DNA of 64,000 nucleotides, taken from positions 12,532,501 to 12,596,500 of the forward strand of contig NC_092323.1 in the NCBI RefSeq assembly GCF_036785885.1. The letters run 5' to 3'. How positions within the stretch are numbered: position 1 is the stretch's first letter; every line of letters begins with the position of its first letter. The DNA comes from Coffea arabica (Eukaryota; Streptophyta; Magnoliopsida; Gentianales; Rubiaceae). The notes beneath the pieces are model-generated. The model was given only the letters and a program-made list of their open reading frames with translations. It did not search any database and was not told where the DNA came from. Below, one piece after another: positions 37,352 through 50,500 of this stretch. The translations under genes and the position numbers were made by a program.

Positions 37352-38636
37352 ATAAACACTTATTTGCGAGTTTCATATTTGACGTTGAAAATAATGTACA
37401 TCACATTTTTAAATTTCAAAATTCGGCCAATCAAAATCATGGGCCTTCTGACCATAATGTCTCTAATTCAACATTTGCTTAGGAGTTCGGACCAATATGC
37501 TATTCGAGATCGAAGATTGAAAATTGAACTACAGATTCTACTTTCACCCAAAAAAATTACAAAATCTACTACTATTAGTGCATGAAAACACACTAAATTT
37601 TGGCTACATACCCATAAGTAGACATTAGTGCATACCATATGTGCACTACATAGTACTCCGATGTACCAGTACCAGTCATTGATTATCAAATAAAAATGAT
37701 AAAGTCATCTTTCACCTGATAGGCTCTCACCTTTACTTGAACAAAGATTATCAATAATATTAGTATGAGGTCACTATTTTTTGGTTTAATATATACAACC
37801 GTTACGGAAGATCATATTGACATATCAATATAACCGTTTGATTGTTTAGCGTATCTAACCGTTTAAACATTACGAAGTACCATCTACTCATATCAAGTGA
37901 TGCAAATGGAATATCTAATATTTCCTTATGATAGATCATAGATGAGAATAGATCATAGATAAGCTTACTTCAATCTTCCTTCTTTTTTTTTTTTTTTGGT
38001 TGTTTCACAAACCAGCACTTAGAAATTAAAATTCTTTCTGTCTTTCCTTCCAGAAAGAATTCCATGGTCACCGGCTACTGCCGGTAAGGAATTAGGGAGT
38101 AAAATTGCCACACTGTTTTAATCTCAGTCATTTTGTTTTTCTCACTTTCCAGCGAAGTGTAAAATACTACCTAGTGCAGACACAGAGTATGTGGTGCAGT
38201 ACAGTACTATCAGTTTTGCAGAGAAAAGCAGCCCAAAAAAAAAAAGAAATTTCACAAAAGAAATTTAAGCCACGCGCTTTTCCTCATTCTCGCATCATCA
38301 TTCATCACAAAGTTCATAACTGATGCGCACGCATTTCCGTACCAAACGATTGAAGTGACGTCTGCATGGGCCCACACTGCTACAATCAGGAGTCAGGAGA
38401 AGGAGGCGCGTGGATAGCGGCGCGTTAAAAACAATACATAGTAAGCCGTGGAAGAAGAGGGTGGTAAGTAGGGTTGAAAGACGAAACAAATTACTTAATA
38501 CTTAAGTCGAGTTGAATTTGATAAGAATTTGTTTTGAGTTTGGTTTGTTAATTACTCAAATCAAAGATGAACAATAATATTTTATGGTCGATAACATTCA
38601 AATTCGATAAAAAAATTCATTTAGATTTGATTCAAC

Positions 38637-38861
38637 AAAAAAATTAAAATTGAACAAAATTTCAATTTTGTTAAAATAATAAAATTGATTATGGTCATTT
38701 ACACCTCTAGTGATAGTGTCTCTCATCGTGGTGGGTTACCAAGGAAGCCCAAAAAAAATTAAAATTGAACAAAATTTTAACTTCGTTAAAATAATAAAAT
38801 TCGTTATGATCATTTACACCCTAGTTTATGTCTCTAGTCATGGTGGGTTACCAAGGAAGCC
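38637..38861. repeat. Tandem duplication, unit about 112 bp
   Basis: Two adjacent copies (about 38637-38749 and 38751-38861) share AAATTAAAATTGAACAAAAT, TTAAAATAATAAAATT and GGTGGGTTACCAAGGAAGCC in the same order, with scattered differences. Confidence 0.85.
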
Positions 38862-39100
38862 AACTCAGGATTTACCCAGTAAAACTTTGTTGGAATTTAA
38901 GGGAGTGGTGTTGTATTATAAAAAAAGTTAGGGTAAATTACCCAAGAAATTTCTGAAAGTATAAAATATAATCATTACCTTTTAATTCTTTATTTATTTT
39001 AAGTTTTAAATTAACCTCTCAATAATAATAAAAATGTCAAATTTTATTGCTCCTATTTTTTAAACTATGGGTATCATAAATTCTTAGATGTAAGATAATT

Positions 39101-39537
39101 GGGTAAAAAACAAAAAAAATCCCCTGTGGTAAATCTAATACACAGAAAAGCCCCCCATGGTTTCAAAATATACAACACGACCCCTCATGTTTTGAACTAA
39201 ATTGTAAAGGTAACGGAATCCGTTAAACTTAACGGAAATAGACGAAATGACCAAAATGCCCTGATATAATTAAGCAAAAGACAGCTCAAACAAATCATTT
39301 GTTTTATTATCTAAATAAAGAGAATTGAGGGTTAAGGGGTAGAATAGATATATTTGATAAAAATTAGGTATAATTTTTTTTTTTAGATTCCAAAAAGTCA
39401 TTTTCGTTAAATTTATCGAATTCCGTCACCTTTACAATTTAGTTCAAAGCATGAGGTGTCGTATTGTATATTTTGAAATCATATGGGGCTTTTCTGTGTA
39501 TTGGGTTTACCACAGGGAGTTTTTTTTGTTTTTTACC
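39101..39537. mobile_element. Mutator-like foldback MITE with 10-bp target duplication
   Basis: Long terminal inverted repeats of about 140 bp start GGTAAAAAACAAAAAAA on both ends. They include CCCTGTGGTAAA and TTTGAACTAAATTGTAAAGG on each arm, with roughly one difference in eight. The flanks carry TAAGATAATT at 39091-39100 and 39538-39547. Long inverted repeats with 9-11 bp target duplications are typical of Mutator-like elements. No transposase is encoded. Confidence 0.85.
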
Positions 39538-39994
39538 TAAGATAATTAGACGAGAGAATATACGCATTATTTACTACCCAAAAAAAATGCACTATTAAGT
39601 CATGCATAAATACTATAATACTAAATTTGAATATTAGAACCATAGGAACAATAGATTTAAAAATTAGAACAATAATGTAAAGAAATCAAGAGTTGTTTTT
39701 ATATGCATTTATTGGCAAATGAATATGTATTTGCCCACATTCTATTTTGCACAGCAATTTGTGATAAAATGGCAAAATTATTCCTTTTAAGGACATGTTC
39801 TCAACAAAATTTTCATGTGATGTTAAAAAATTTGTTATATGATGTGCTTTTCCTTTCAACTTTGACTTGTTTTAAGTTCAAAAAAAATCAAAATTAGAAG
39901 TCACAAGACATTTGTTTTTCAAAATTTAATTAATTTTGAATTTTCAAAAATCAACTGTTGTAAAAAGCAAAATCAATTGTGCAACAGGTCTAAG

Positions 39995-40272
39995 GATGCG
40001 TTTGATAAAACTGAAGCTTGAAAACTGAAATCTAAAGTATGAATCTATTAAATTATTGAATTGTTAAATACTAAATTTGATACATTTGAGTGTATATCAC
40101 ATTCAATAATAAGTGAATAGTTTATCACTTAATTTTGGAGATAAATTTTGCATAAACAATTCAATGCCACCTAATTAATTCAGATGTTTTATTTTTGGTA
40201 TCAAACATGTCTAAATATATTAAGATCTGAATCAATTACATTTAAGTATTGAACTGTGTTATCAAACGGGAC
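39995..40272. mobile_element. MITE with CTAAG target duplication
   Basis: Ends GATGCGTTTGATAA and TTATCAAACGGGAC are inverted copies with about three mismatches. CTAAG flanks both sides (39990-39994 and 40273-40277). The 278-bp interior is AT-rich and noncoding. Confidence 0.75.
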
Positions 40273-42730
40273 CTAAGTCTAGCTTGCATTTGAACTAAAG
40301 AAAGGCAAATTTTCATTTTATTTAAAGGAAAAATAGTTCAAAACGTTTCTCATATTTTGCCAAATAAATTATTTCATCATTCACATAAAAAATGGTAACT
40401 TTACTTATCTTACAAAATTAAGTCAAAAAAAATTGGTTCAAACGTAAATTTTTTTTGTCACTTTTTGCCTTGAATCCATTACGTGTCGTACACATGATCA
40501 TCTGTATTTAAAGGCAAAAAAGTTAGATTCCATTTATAATTAAATAAATGACCCAATCTATATTTATTTTTATCTCTAAAAAGGTAACGTCCGACTCGAA
40601 CCATATCCATATTTTTCTCTTAAAAATGTGGGATCAAATCAAATCCAATCCATATTTATTTTTGCAACTAAAATAATGGGATACAACTTTTTGTGCATAA
40701 AAATAATTGCATGTAGGTCACAAGTTGATTTAAAGTTTAAAGGTGGTCGAAAATTTTGATTAAAATGAAATTTTGCTAATTTGAATTTATAAGAAACGTA
40801 ACATTAACATTTTAAAAGTAAATGATAAAATATAAATAACATTTTAAACTATTTTTATTTATTTAAAAATCACTGAGAAATTAAAATCCAGACTGTGACA
40901 ATAACGTCACCAACCATATTTAATATCACCCATGTTAATTAAAATGAAGCCTACAATTTTGTGATTGTGAGTAATGGGGTGAAAATGGGTGGCTGGAATT
41001 TGTGTTCGGAGGTTGCGTCTAAAGGTTGAAAAGTGGGAATTTTCTGCACTGTAAAAAAATGAGAGGAAGACGAGTAGAAGACGTCAACAGAAACAGCTGC
41101 GTTTTTGCTGAAAAATGTGTATTTAATGGGTTGTTCGGTGCAAACATACTGTACGATACAAGGTTTGGTTGATAAATTTCACGCGCTGTGTTGGTCAGGG
41201 TGTTTTTCACGCGCTAAGGATTTTATCAGATTATTGGAAAGAGAATTTAGTACGAGGAAGCAAGGAACAAGCGTTTAATGGCATAGAATCGATTACTACT
41301 CATTATTGTATCGTAGTTTCCTGATGAATTGTGCGAAAATAAATTTTCATTTTCTCACACAAATTTATTTACTACTTAAATCATAAAAGTATTTTTAACA
41401 ATTTTTTTTCATATATATTACATCAAAAAAAAGTATCACAGTAGTATTAATTATTTTGAAAAATTATTTCAAATAATCTCTTATCCAGACACCCGTTGTC
41501 TAAAGGAAGTAACAATTTGCTAAGTTGTCACTTCCATTGCCTAAGTTGAACATATTACACTGATGATTTGTTATCGTGAATGTACAATAATATGCTTTAT
41601 GTATTAAATGGTTGTCCAATGCTCAATCATCCAGCATGTTTTGTTTTATGTGTTTTGCAATATGACAATAATATGCTGAGAGGGGTACCCACTAGGGTTT
41701 ACAGCAAATTATGCCATGGGTTGATTATAGCAAATTATGTGAATATTAATGCTTGAGGTCTCCTTCAAAGGGGGGAAAAGGAGAAAAGATGGACTTCTTG
41801 TAGTTACTACAACTTCTGACCTATGTAATAACCTATACCCAAAACTTCTCAAACATTAAAAACAAAAAAGTATAGAAATCCAAAACCCTCTGATCTTTCG
41901 AGTACAAGCACATTAAATCAGACATATATAAGTTTGTTGCACCTTATAACTAAAAATACTTTTAGACCAATCAAAATATTTACTCAATATGAGGTTGCAG
42001 TGACTTATATGGAAAAATACTAACGTCATAGAACTTTCAATGGTGGTACTAATTAAGTACTTGAGTATGTTATTTGGATGCCCACTCAGGCAAGTGCTCA
42101 TATTCTTAGAGAATGTGTAATTTTTAATTTTTGAGATGCATTTATGTCCTTATCCAGTTCGTAATTTATGATAAAATGACCCAAAACTTTTGAACAAGTA
42201 CTTCTAATTAAAAGTTCCAAATATGAGTTTTTGTTAAAAGCACTTTCAGTATTTTAATTTTTACTGATAAATTTATGGAATGATGTTCATCAAATATCTC
42301 AAAAGCACCTCTATCATCCAATAGTATGTTTTTAACAAAAATACTTATTTGGAAAGCCAATTTTGATTGTTCATTTTCGTAACCTTATTTGGAAAGCCAA
42401 TTTTTTTTCAAAAATTTTTATATTTTTCGTGAATATATTTATCAATAATTATTTTATTTCACATGTATCAAATCGCTATAATACGTTTTTTCTACAAAAA
42501 CTCTTAAAAATGGCCATCCAAAAAAAATGTGGAGTTAAAACTGATCGAAAAGAGGTAATTATATTCAGCAATGAAACAGATCTTTTTTGGTCCTAAAAGT
42601 GAAGCTAATTTTATCCTGTTTTCAGACAGAAAGAATGGGGTTCATGTGTTTCCTTGGACTGCCAACCAGAGAGATGGATGAAAGACATATGACTAGACAT
42701 GCTGACATACATACACAGCCCCTCAACCAA

Positions 42731-42754
42731 ACACACAGACACACACACACACAC
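42731..42754. repeat. AC dinucleotide microsatellite
   Basis: An ACACAC run of about 24 bp with one interruption (ACACACAGACACAC). Confidence 0.9.
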
Positions 42755-45700
42755 GCAATCACAGCACACACTACCCCAACAGACGGACACACACTACTCT
42801 GTCAGCTGGAGGGAAACCAATGTAGCAGCATACAATTCTGTTCATCATATCGTCCACAGAGACAAAAATAAATATTAAAGGACACCACGCAAGGACCCAA
42901 TTCCCATTTCTGTTACTTTTGTTTCCTTTATCGTTCTTGACCAAATTCCATGCATGCATACTTGCTTACAAGAAAGATGACACAAAAACCATCTTATTCG
43001 ATACTTCAGGGGCTTAAATCTTTTGTTTGGGGCAATTATACTCTTGATGATTTCAGGGTTTCGTTGTTCATCAGGTATAAGTCAGTAAATTGAAAGACAA
43101 AGATCGGAGCAGTGTGTGCTGTGTTTTTTTCCTTCTCTCAGTTGATAAAGGATAGAAAGTGAGAGAATAAGGGGGAAAAAGGGCAATATATGATTGTGAC
43201 AAGACGAGAAATCAGTGGGGGCGACCCTGATTTCCATTTCCAATCCTTCTTCCATTCCCAGGCACAGCCTCCGTCCCCACAATTCTCTCCTCTTTCACCA
43301 TCATCTCCATCATATGCTCTTGTCCTTGTCTCCATTTGCTTGTTTCTACATGTAACTTTTTTTTATTGATCACTATTACCACAAAAATGACTTGTAACAA
43401 CTGTTAAACGACTCATATGAAATTCCAGGCACCCTAATTAGTTTACTATTTTTACCTTTATATCTTTTGTCAGTTTTGCGCCCTGATATTCTCTCTTTCT
43501 TCCGTGTTATGTGCCCAAGGATTATCAAAAGGTCTCAAGTTACTACAATGATAAGCATACACTGTCAATAAAATTAGATGAGAATTGTACGCCTGCATTG
43601 AAAGTGCACATATTATTGTTTGTATCTCTAGGCAATTCCAAACGGTTAGTAACTAAAAGATGAGTGATTTTAAAATAATAGATTTTTCTTCAAACATCAA
43701 TATATTATTTTACCTACTCTCAAACTATGGGAAAAGGGGAACCCAATCCAACTCTCTCTAAATTATTTAAAAAGAGAGTTTTTAAGAGAACGAAAAGATC
43801 CTGATTCGATTGCTATTTTCTGCAGAAATATTCTACATTCTGAATGAATATTTTTTTTTTATACGTTTCTAAATCACATATTTGTCTCTTATACCATCAC
43901 ATCCTAAAAAGTATTAAAATGATTTCTTTTCAAAAACTCTTGAAAAATTTCAATCCAAACAAACCTTCTCATATATGCATGCATCAGGGGAGGCTTGAAC
44001 CCTCAAACCGGTACACAATAAGGACTTTAAAAAGATCTTTCTGGCCAACATCTAAAATACTAATAGATTGGAATACAATTTTAACATGTAACGTGTCTGA
44101 AATAAAATTTTGGGTGCAGTGTAACAATAGTAGTGTTACGGGGAAAATTGACAGCACAAATAGAAACAGCAAAGGGTGATAAAGATTATAACCGCAATCA
44201 TGACAAATCTCAAACGGGATGGATGTTAACATAAATAACCCTACATGGTTGATTTTTCATACCAGATCAGGGGGCATTTGGCATGCAATCCCATATGGTG
44301 GAGATAACAGGGAAAATGAGAGAGATTTAATGGCCCACCAATAACAGTGGTTTGGTTGACGATGCATGTAACGAGGACAAAGCTGCATTGCTTTATTCCA
44401 GAAAGCTTCTATTCATCATTGCTCGTGTTGTATGTTCTTTTCTTTTTATTTTTAGATCTCAGGTCTCCATATCTAAGGTAGCTAGCTAGAAAAACAGAGT
44501 AATTCTGATTGTTTGAATCAAAGCAAGCTAACAAACAAGTAGCATTAATTTACTTTATATCTCACGAAAGCTGAGTTACAATCAAGCCGAACTCGTTCGA
44601 CGAATGCACTTTATCTATTTTATCTCTAAGCACATTTGAGATACTACGTCAATACAAACAAGTGCATCCCCTCCATATAAACGTTTCTCCTGCTATGGCA
44701 AATATTTTTTCTGGAGGATTATGGAATGGAGGGTACAATCTCAAGAGACTTGGCATAGTGACATTCAACACTGCCTTTGAGAACCTGCTAGGTTTTCAAC
44801 TTGTTAACGAGAGCAAAGCAAAAGATGTTCGTCCAAATTACACTAATTCACCTACTAGTTGTTTAAAGAATGCCAAAATAGTGAATATTAGCCTATTATT
44901 AGGTAGCTGGGTACAAGATAGGTTACAAAACATGTGCAGGAAATGTTTGCCCCTGGCAAAGAGTACTTCTGGAATTGACCTTAGTAGCAATTGGAATCAG
45001 TAGTCCAAAGGAAATGACCTTAGTAGCAATTGACTTTAGTAGCAATAGGAATCAGTAGGTTTGGCCCATACGTACTGAGCAGCTTGAGCCCTAGCTCTTC
45101 TTAGCCATTGAACAAAACCCTTCTTTTTTCTTTTTTCATTTTTTGGCCCTTTTAGATCACTGAACCAATTCCTTGGTCGTTAACATCAAAATTGTTAATA
45201 ACTTCTCTATGTGCACCTGCAATTTCTGAAACAATTAGTAGTATTAGACAAATGAAAATAATGCATCAATATCACAATAATCTTGCTCCTAAAAAATAGA
45301 ACTTTTTCAAAGGTGAGGGTGACATTTGACTTGATGCAAGTCTAAATAATTGGTGCATGTGAGTGTTGCAGGGATAGCAGCAAGGAAGGCTTCAGTCAGA
45401 TCAGATTTTGTTAGTTGCAGTGGTCTAGCATAGTATGGCCCCATCATTATTTTGTGATGTGTATGGGTTTTGAGGAAGCTACACACAAAGCCAAGGAATC
45501 AAACACTTCTATGTTTGGGCTGACAGTCTCAAATGCTTCCTCCACTACCATCCACCTTTCACTCGAACAGAAACTAGTCTTTGTCATCCGAACAGACCAT
45601 ATACATACAACAAATCTTTGCTTGCAATTCGCACGATAATTTGCCCATCCCACCTTTTTATCATTATTGTAGTTCATTAGCATAACTTTGACCTAGATAT

Positions 45701-47514
45701 TTATAATACCAGCCTGTCTCCTTTTATTTTTTTACCAAAAAACAAAATAAATATTGATTCGTCTAGAAATATACTACCTGATTTGCTGTGGTCATCAGTT
45801 TTGAATTTTTGACCACGAACTTTTAACAATCCAAGGATAAGAAAATGATTTTGTAAAGACAAGAAATTCTGAAATACACCAAAACCCTTTTTTTCTTTTT
45901 TCTTTTTTGTGGAATTTTTTCCAGTGTTTCTTCTCTGTCTTAACCTCTTTACAATTTTCTTGTTAATGTGGAGTACAAAAAAAATGGAGGAAGTGGGATG
46001 ACGTCACTTCATACACCAAAAGGGCATATATAGGAGACTATTTTTCACATGTAAGTTCAAGCACCCTCCCCACAAAAAAAAGAAAAAAAAAAAGATACGC
46101 TTAGAAACGTTAAAAAGTAGGTAGAGACAAAGGTAGACACAGAGCTTTGATGGACAATCAGGCGTGCAAATAAAAGATAAGGGCAAATCACCTAAAGCAC
46201 GCTTTGTGTTCTACTTAGGACTCCATGACTTCATGCCCCTATAAACAATCCAAAACGTCAAACCATGCTTTAGAGCAAACAAATTCAATTCTAAATCCTT
46301 TAGGATTAGACAACTTGCGAACCATCTCAATTGAGTATTGGGTCTGGAGGTTTCTATGGAAAGATGAAGAAATGAGGAATGGAGTTTAGTGGACAGAAGA
46401 AATAACGACTAAAATGTCCACTGTCCCTGGTTTCATGTATTCCCTAAATGATATAATATATTATCACGGATAGCTAAGAGTTAGATGTGCAACGTTCATG
46501 AGATAAAAACGCTTTAAATTTATGGACCACGAACACTTGAGAATCCACACGCCAGGATTCTGCAGATTAATTATTGGGGGTAAGAAAGACTAGTGTAAAG
46601 AGACAAATAATGAAGAACTGATAAAATGAGTCACCAAAACCCTGACAGAACTCAACATGTCATTTATTTTTTTCCCGAGAGAATTGTGTTTTTTTTTTTT
46701 GCCGAGCAATCCCAACGGGACCTATCCCAGATTTCTGGAGGCACAGAATTTAGGTGGGCTATCTCTTCAAGTGAAAACTCGTGATAAAGAACAGAGGACG
46801 GATAACACGCTGGTGGGCCGTCTGCGAGATGTCAGAATTGATAATCCTATATGCCTCACACAGTAGGAACAATTTCATCTGAAATACAATCTAAAGCTAC
46901 AATTGCACTGCAATGGAAGTACCCCGCGAATCCTTGATTATCGTTTACCTTCGAAAGAGGCACCACCGAGTTTGGGTTTAGAGATGGCAACAGCTGAACA
47001 TTGATGGGATGCAATGCTCTGCATTACTTCTCAGTCACATATATGCACCAACCTCTTGTGTGATGACAACGTCGCTTTGGTACATGTGACATCTAACAAC
47101 TTAGAAAAGAAAAAACAGTCGAGCTTCAAAACCGCATCAAGAATTGCAAAATCGAAGTTCTGAAAACTTACAAGTCCTTTAAATGATTGTGAGGTTGATA
47201 TCTGTTTCTTCCTGATACTATTAAAGTGATTGCCAAACGAGTAGTTCCATGCAGCTGGAGTCATGCAGACCAGAAGCAAACAATATATGGTTCATGTACC
47301 CCAGATGTTTCATTCCTCACAAAATATTCCATGAAAAAAGTTCTGTAGCTACTGCTTTTCACTTCTAATTTACCAGACGAGTCCATCCTCTGAAAGACAC
47401 TAAGCTTTTTGTCTCTTAAAGCCACTTCAAGTTGAGAATGAAACCGAATATATGGACTACATCCTTTAAGGTAGTTCAAAATTGACAGAATTAGCAGAAT
47501 TCATACAGCTTGTA

Positions 47515-50500
47515 TCATACAACTTGTAACTGGTGCGTTTGTAATACCTCCTGCAAACACTTCACAGCTCTATCATAGTTTAGAAAGCCCATGAACCAGA
47601 ATTCGTGGTTGTCAACAGATATAATCTGGATATACTTCTCTGAAGGATTATTTCTGCTTGATGAAGGGTTAACTGCTTTAAGTTGATGTAATGGTATCAC
47701 CACCTAGACATGAAGATCAAAGAGACAGGAAACGATTAGCAAATATTCTTTACTAATCTAATAGATTAAGCACCTGAGATTTTGTAGAACAACACCATAC
47801 CTAATAAAGAAGCACTACCTACTAACAGTAGGCACCTTAAAAGATTTATGCACTTAAATAGAATTCCCATAATATTAGGATTCCTAAAAAAAATGTTTCC
47901 AAAAAGAACTGTGTTCAGGTCAAAAACCAATGAAGACCAGTATCTTCATAATTTTCCATATGACAAAGCATAAGACGTAAGCGAATGAGTCAATGCAAAA
48001 TCCAATACATGCACCATGAAGTACTCTGATACAAAACCAATTCAAAAATGAACATCGAAGCACCCTCAGAGTCTTAAAATATGCTTTACCTAGGCAATGA
48101 TAGGCAAAAATGTTTTGGAACATTAATATTTTGGCTAAAGATCAACAATGCTGCAATGGACTGGAGACTTCAAAGGAAGATGGATTGAAGATTGGTGCAG
48201 ACATGACATGATCGAATTGATAGCTATCAGTGGTCAAAATATGGAAGAGGATGACCAAAGGTTAATGAGCAAGTGATATGGAGCATAGTCAAGTGACTAA
48301 TGATCAGCATGTTAGACAGAACTATATGAGCATAATCAGAAGACAACCATTTATGGTATAGGAGATAGCTTTTGTTGAGTTGATATATCCATTTCCCATT
48401 TCCACTCGCATCTAAAACAACATGCAACTCAAAATCCCAATTTCCACTTAACAACTATAACATCACCCTAGATAGTCATTTTTCAATTTCAATTAGCCTG
48501 CTTTATCTGGGAATCTATAATACAAGTGTTATTTACTTGATACTTGAGAGATCATATCTAATATATCCAACAGCATCTTAATTTATAGTGAATTTATGTA
48601 AAGTCATGAGAAGGCAAGGCTATTGAAAAATATCCGGAATTCAAATAACTTGCCAAAATTTACATCAGCAACTATGTCATGCTTTTTAATGAAAAACCCT
48701 TTGCTACACGAAGAATCCATGGTACACGAACAGTTCTGCCAAGATCAGAAAACCTCGAATAACAATAATAATCTCAAATTGGATGCTGTCATACACAGAC
48801 CAAAAGTAATGTACCAAGCCTCAGAGTTATCCTGAAGTTCTACTGGCTAAGATAAATAGTGACCACTTTGTGCTCCATAATGCATTACTATGCCAGGAAG
48901 ACAGAAAACAACTATAAAATGATCCAATGACATGCACTGTGAAACTCAATAAATATCAAAGGTGCTGAAAGTAACAACGAATACACTCTGAACACATCAT
49001 TATACCTTTTGACTTTTATCTAAAGCTTGACTTACTCTTGAGATAAACCATACTCAACATTTTTTTTTTAATTTTTTGGGGTGTTTTAGCGGCTAAACCA
49101 AAATATATCATTGAGATAGTGAGTGTGTTTGGATTGAAATGATTTGAAAAAAAATAATTTACAAATCCCAATCACCTTTTTATCTTTCCAATCATCTTTT
49201 TATCTCACATACATCATATCATAAAAAGTGCTACAGTAATTATCTCAAATAAATCATCCAAACAAACTCAGTGTTTTAGGAAAATACTACTATTCATCAA
49301 GTCTTTTATCACCTGTTGAAAGATGCTACTAAGCATTTTTACCCATACAGGAACACAGGAAGCGCAGCAGAAATTAATAGATTCTCCCCTCATATTGGAT
49401 ATCCTAGGTTGAGTTTGTGATTTAAACTCTTTATGACCAATATTTTCTATGACCATGCAAAAGAATCTGAAATACTAGTCTGTTACAAATACCAACTGAC
49501 CAAGATAGTGGGTGATAAACTTGATCTTCATGGTAAAACACAGTCAGATTGCAGGAGAATATCCACTAAGGCAAAGCAGAGATGATCTAATAAATCATAT
49601 TAAATGAGGTTCATTCGGATTTTACATATAGAATTACATAGAGAAACTGTTTTCTGCTAAAAAACTGGTTTTATTGTACCTTGTAATAGCTCCACTCAGT
49701 CTTATCATCAGACTTATAAGATAGAGGATTGTCACTACAAAATGCAAGCTTTGCAGTAGACACATATAAAATACCCATCACTGGCCCCGCTGATGTGGAC
49801 AAATAACAAGCAAATGAATTCTGAAGTTGCTCTTCAGGAACTGTCTCAAAAGTTTGACGAAATATCTTCTCATAGCCACCTTCAGCCAGAACCTTAGTTC
49901 CCTGTGCAATTCTTCCCAGGGCAGCATCAGCAAGACTGGGGCCAGTTTTCACTAATTAAAAAAGAAAAACATACTTTAGCAGTTTCAGTGGTAAAACCTA
50001 GAGGCCTTTGTCCTTGTATATATATAATCATCTTCCATGTCAAAAACCTAACAACTTCAGGGTATGTAATTGAAAGTAGAATAGTTTCACTATTAATATT
50101 TTATGAGCATAAACAATGATTTATTAATGGACTAGTTGAATGTCTTATATATATAATCATCTTCCATGTCAAAAACCTAACTTCAGGGCACATACTTGAA
50201 ACTAGAATAGTTTCACTATTAATATTTTATGAGCATAAACAATGATTTATTAATGGACTGGTTGAATGTCTTATATATAGAATCATCTTCCATGTCAAAA
50301 ACAACTTCAGGGTACATGCTTGAAACTAGAATAGTTTCACTGTTAATATTTTATGACCGTAAACAATGATTTATCTAATGGACTACTTGAACGTCTTATT
50401 AACATTTTTGCAACTTGGATTTTTTTCCAAGGCAGTGCTTTTAGTTACCTTTTCTTTCCAGAAACCCACTTCAAGGTGAAAAAATCAAGAAAAGTCATAC

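Larger units (their letters stand above)
37352..47514. other. Gene-poor region with MITEs and tandem repeats
   Basis: About 10 kb with no frame that I can support as a gene. It contains the tandem duplication at 38637, the Mutator-like element at 39101, the MITE at 39995, an AC microsatellite at 42731 and several decayed MITE-like stretches (for example 42345-42525 and 43845-43965). A GC-richer patch near 38340-38430 and a TGACGTCA plus TATATA pair near 46000 look promoter-like without an attached gene. The right edge should include the 3' UTR of the GRAM-domain gene. Confidence 0.55.

Noticed and set aside
42587..42871. 94-codon open frame over the AC microsatellite
   Set aside because: The Thr/His repeat translation is produced by the dinucleotide run.
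43082..43400. Minus-strand open frames and a possible miR482-like sequence near 43230
   Set aside because: The short pyrimidine-rich match is imperfect and I see no convincing star-strand partner within 200 bp.
44695..45003. Open frame of about 100 codons beginning MANIFSGGLWNGG
   Set aside because: No family resemblance, no promoter signals, and its 3' end is a locally duplicated noncoding repeat (TAGTAGCAATTG).
50017..50400. Regularly spaced repeats considered as a CRISPR-like array
   Set aside because: Head-to-tail long units with no unique spacers, in a plant intron; a simple tandem duplication explains them.
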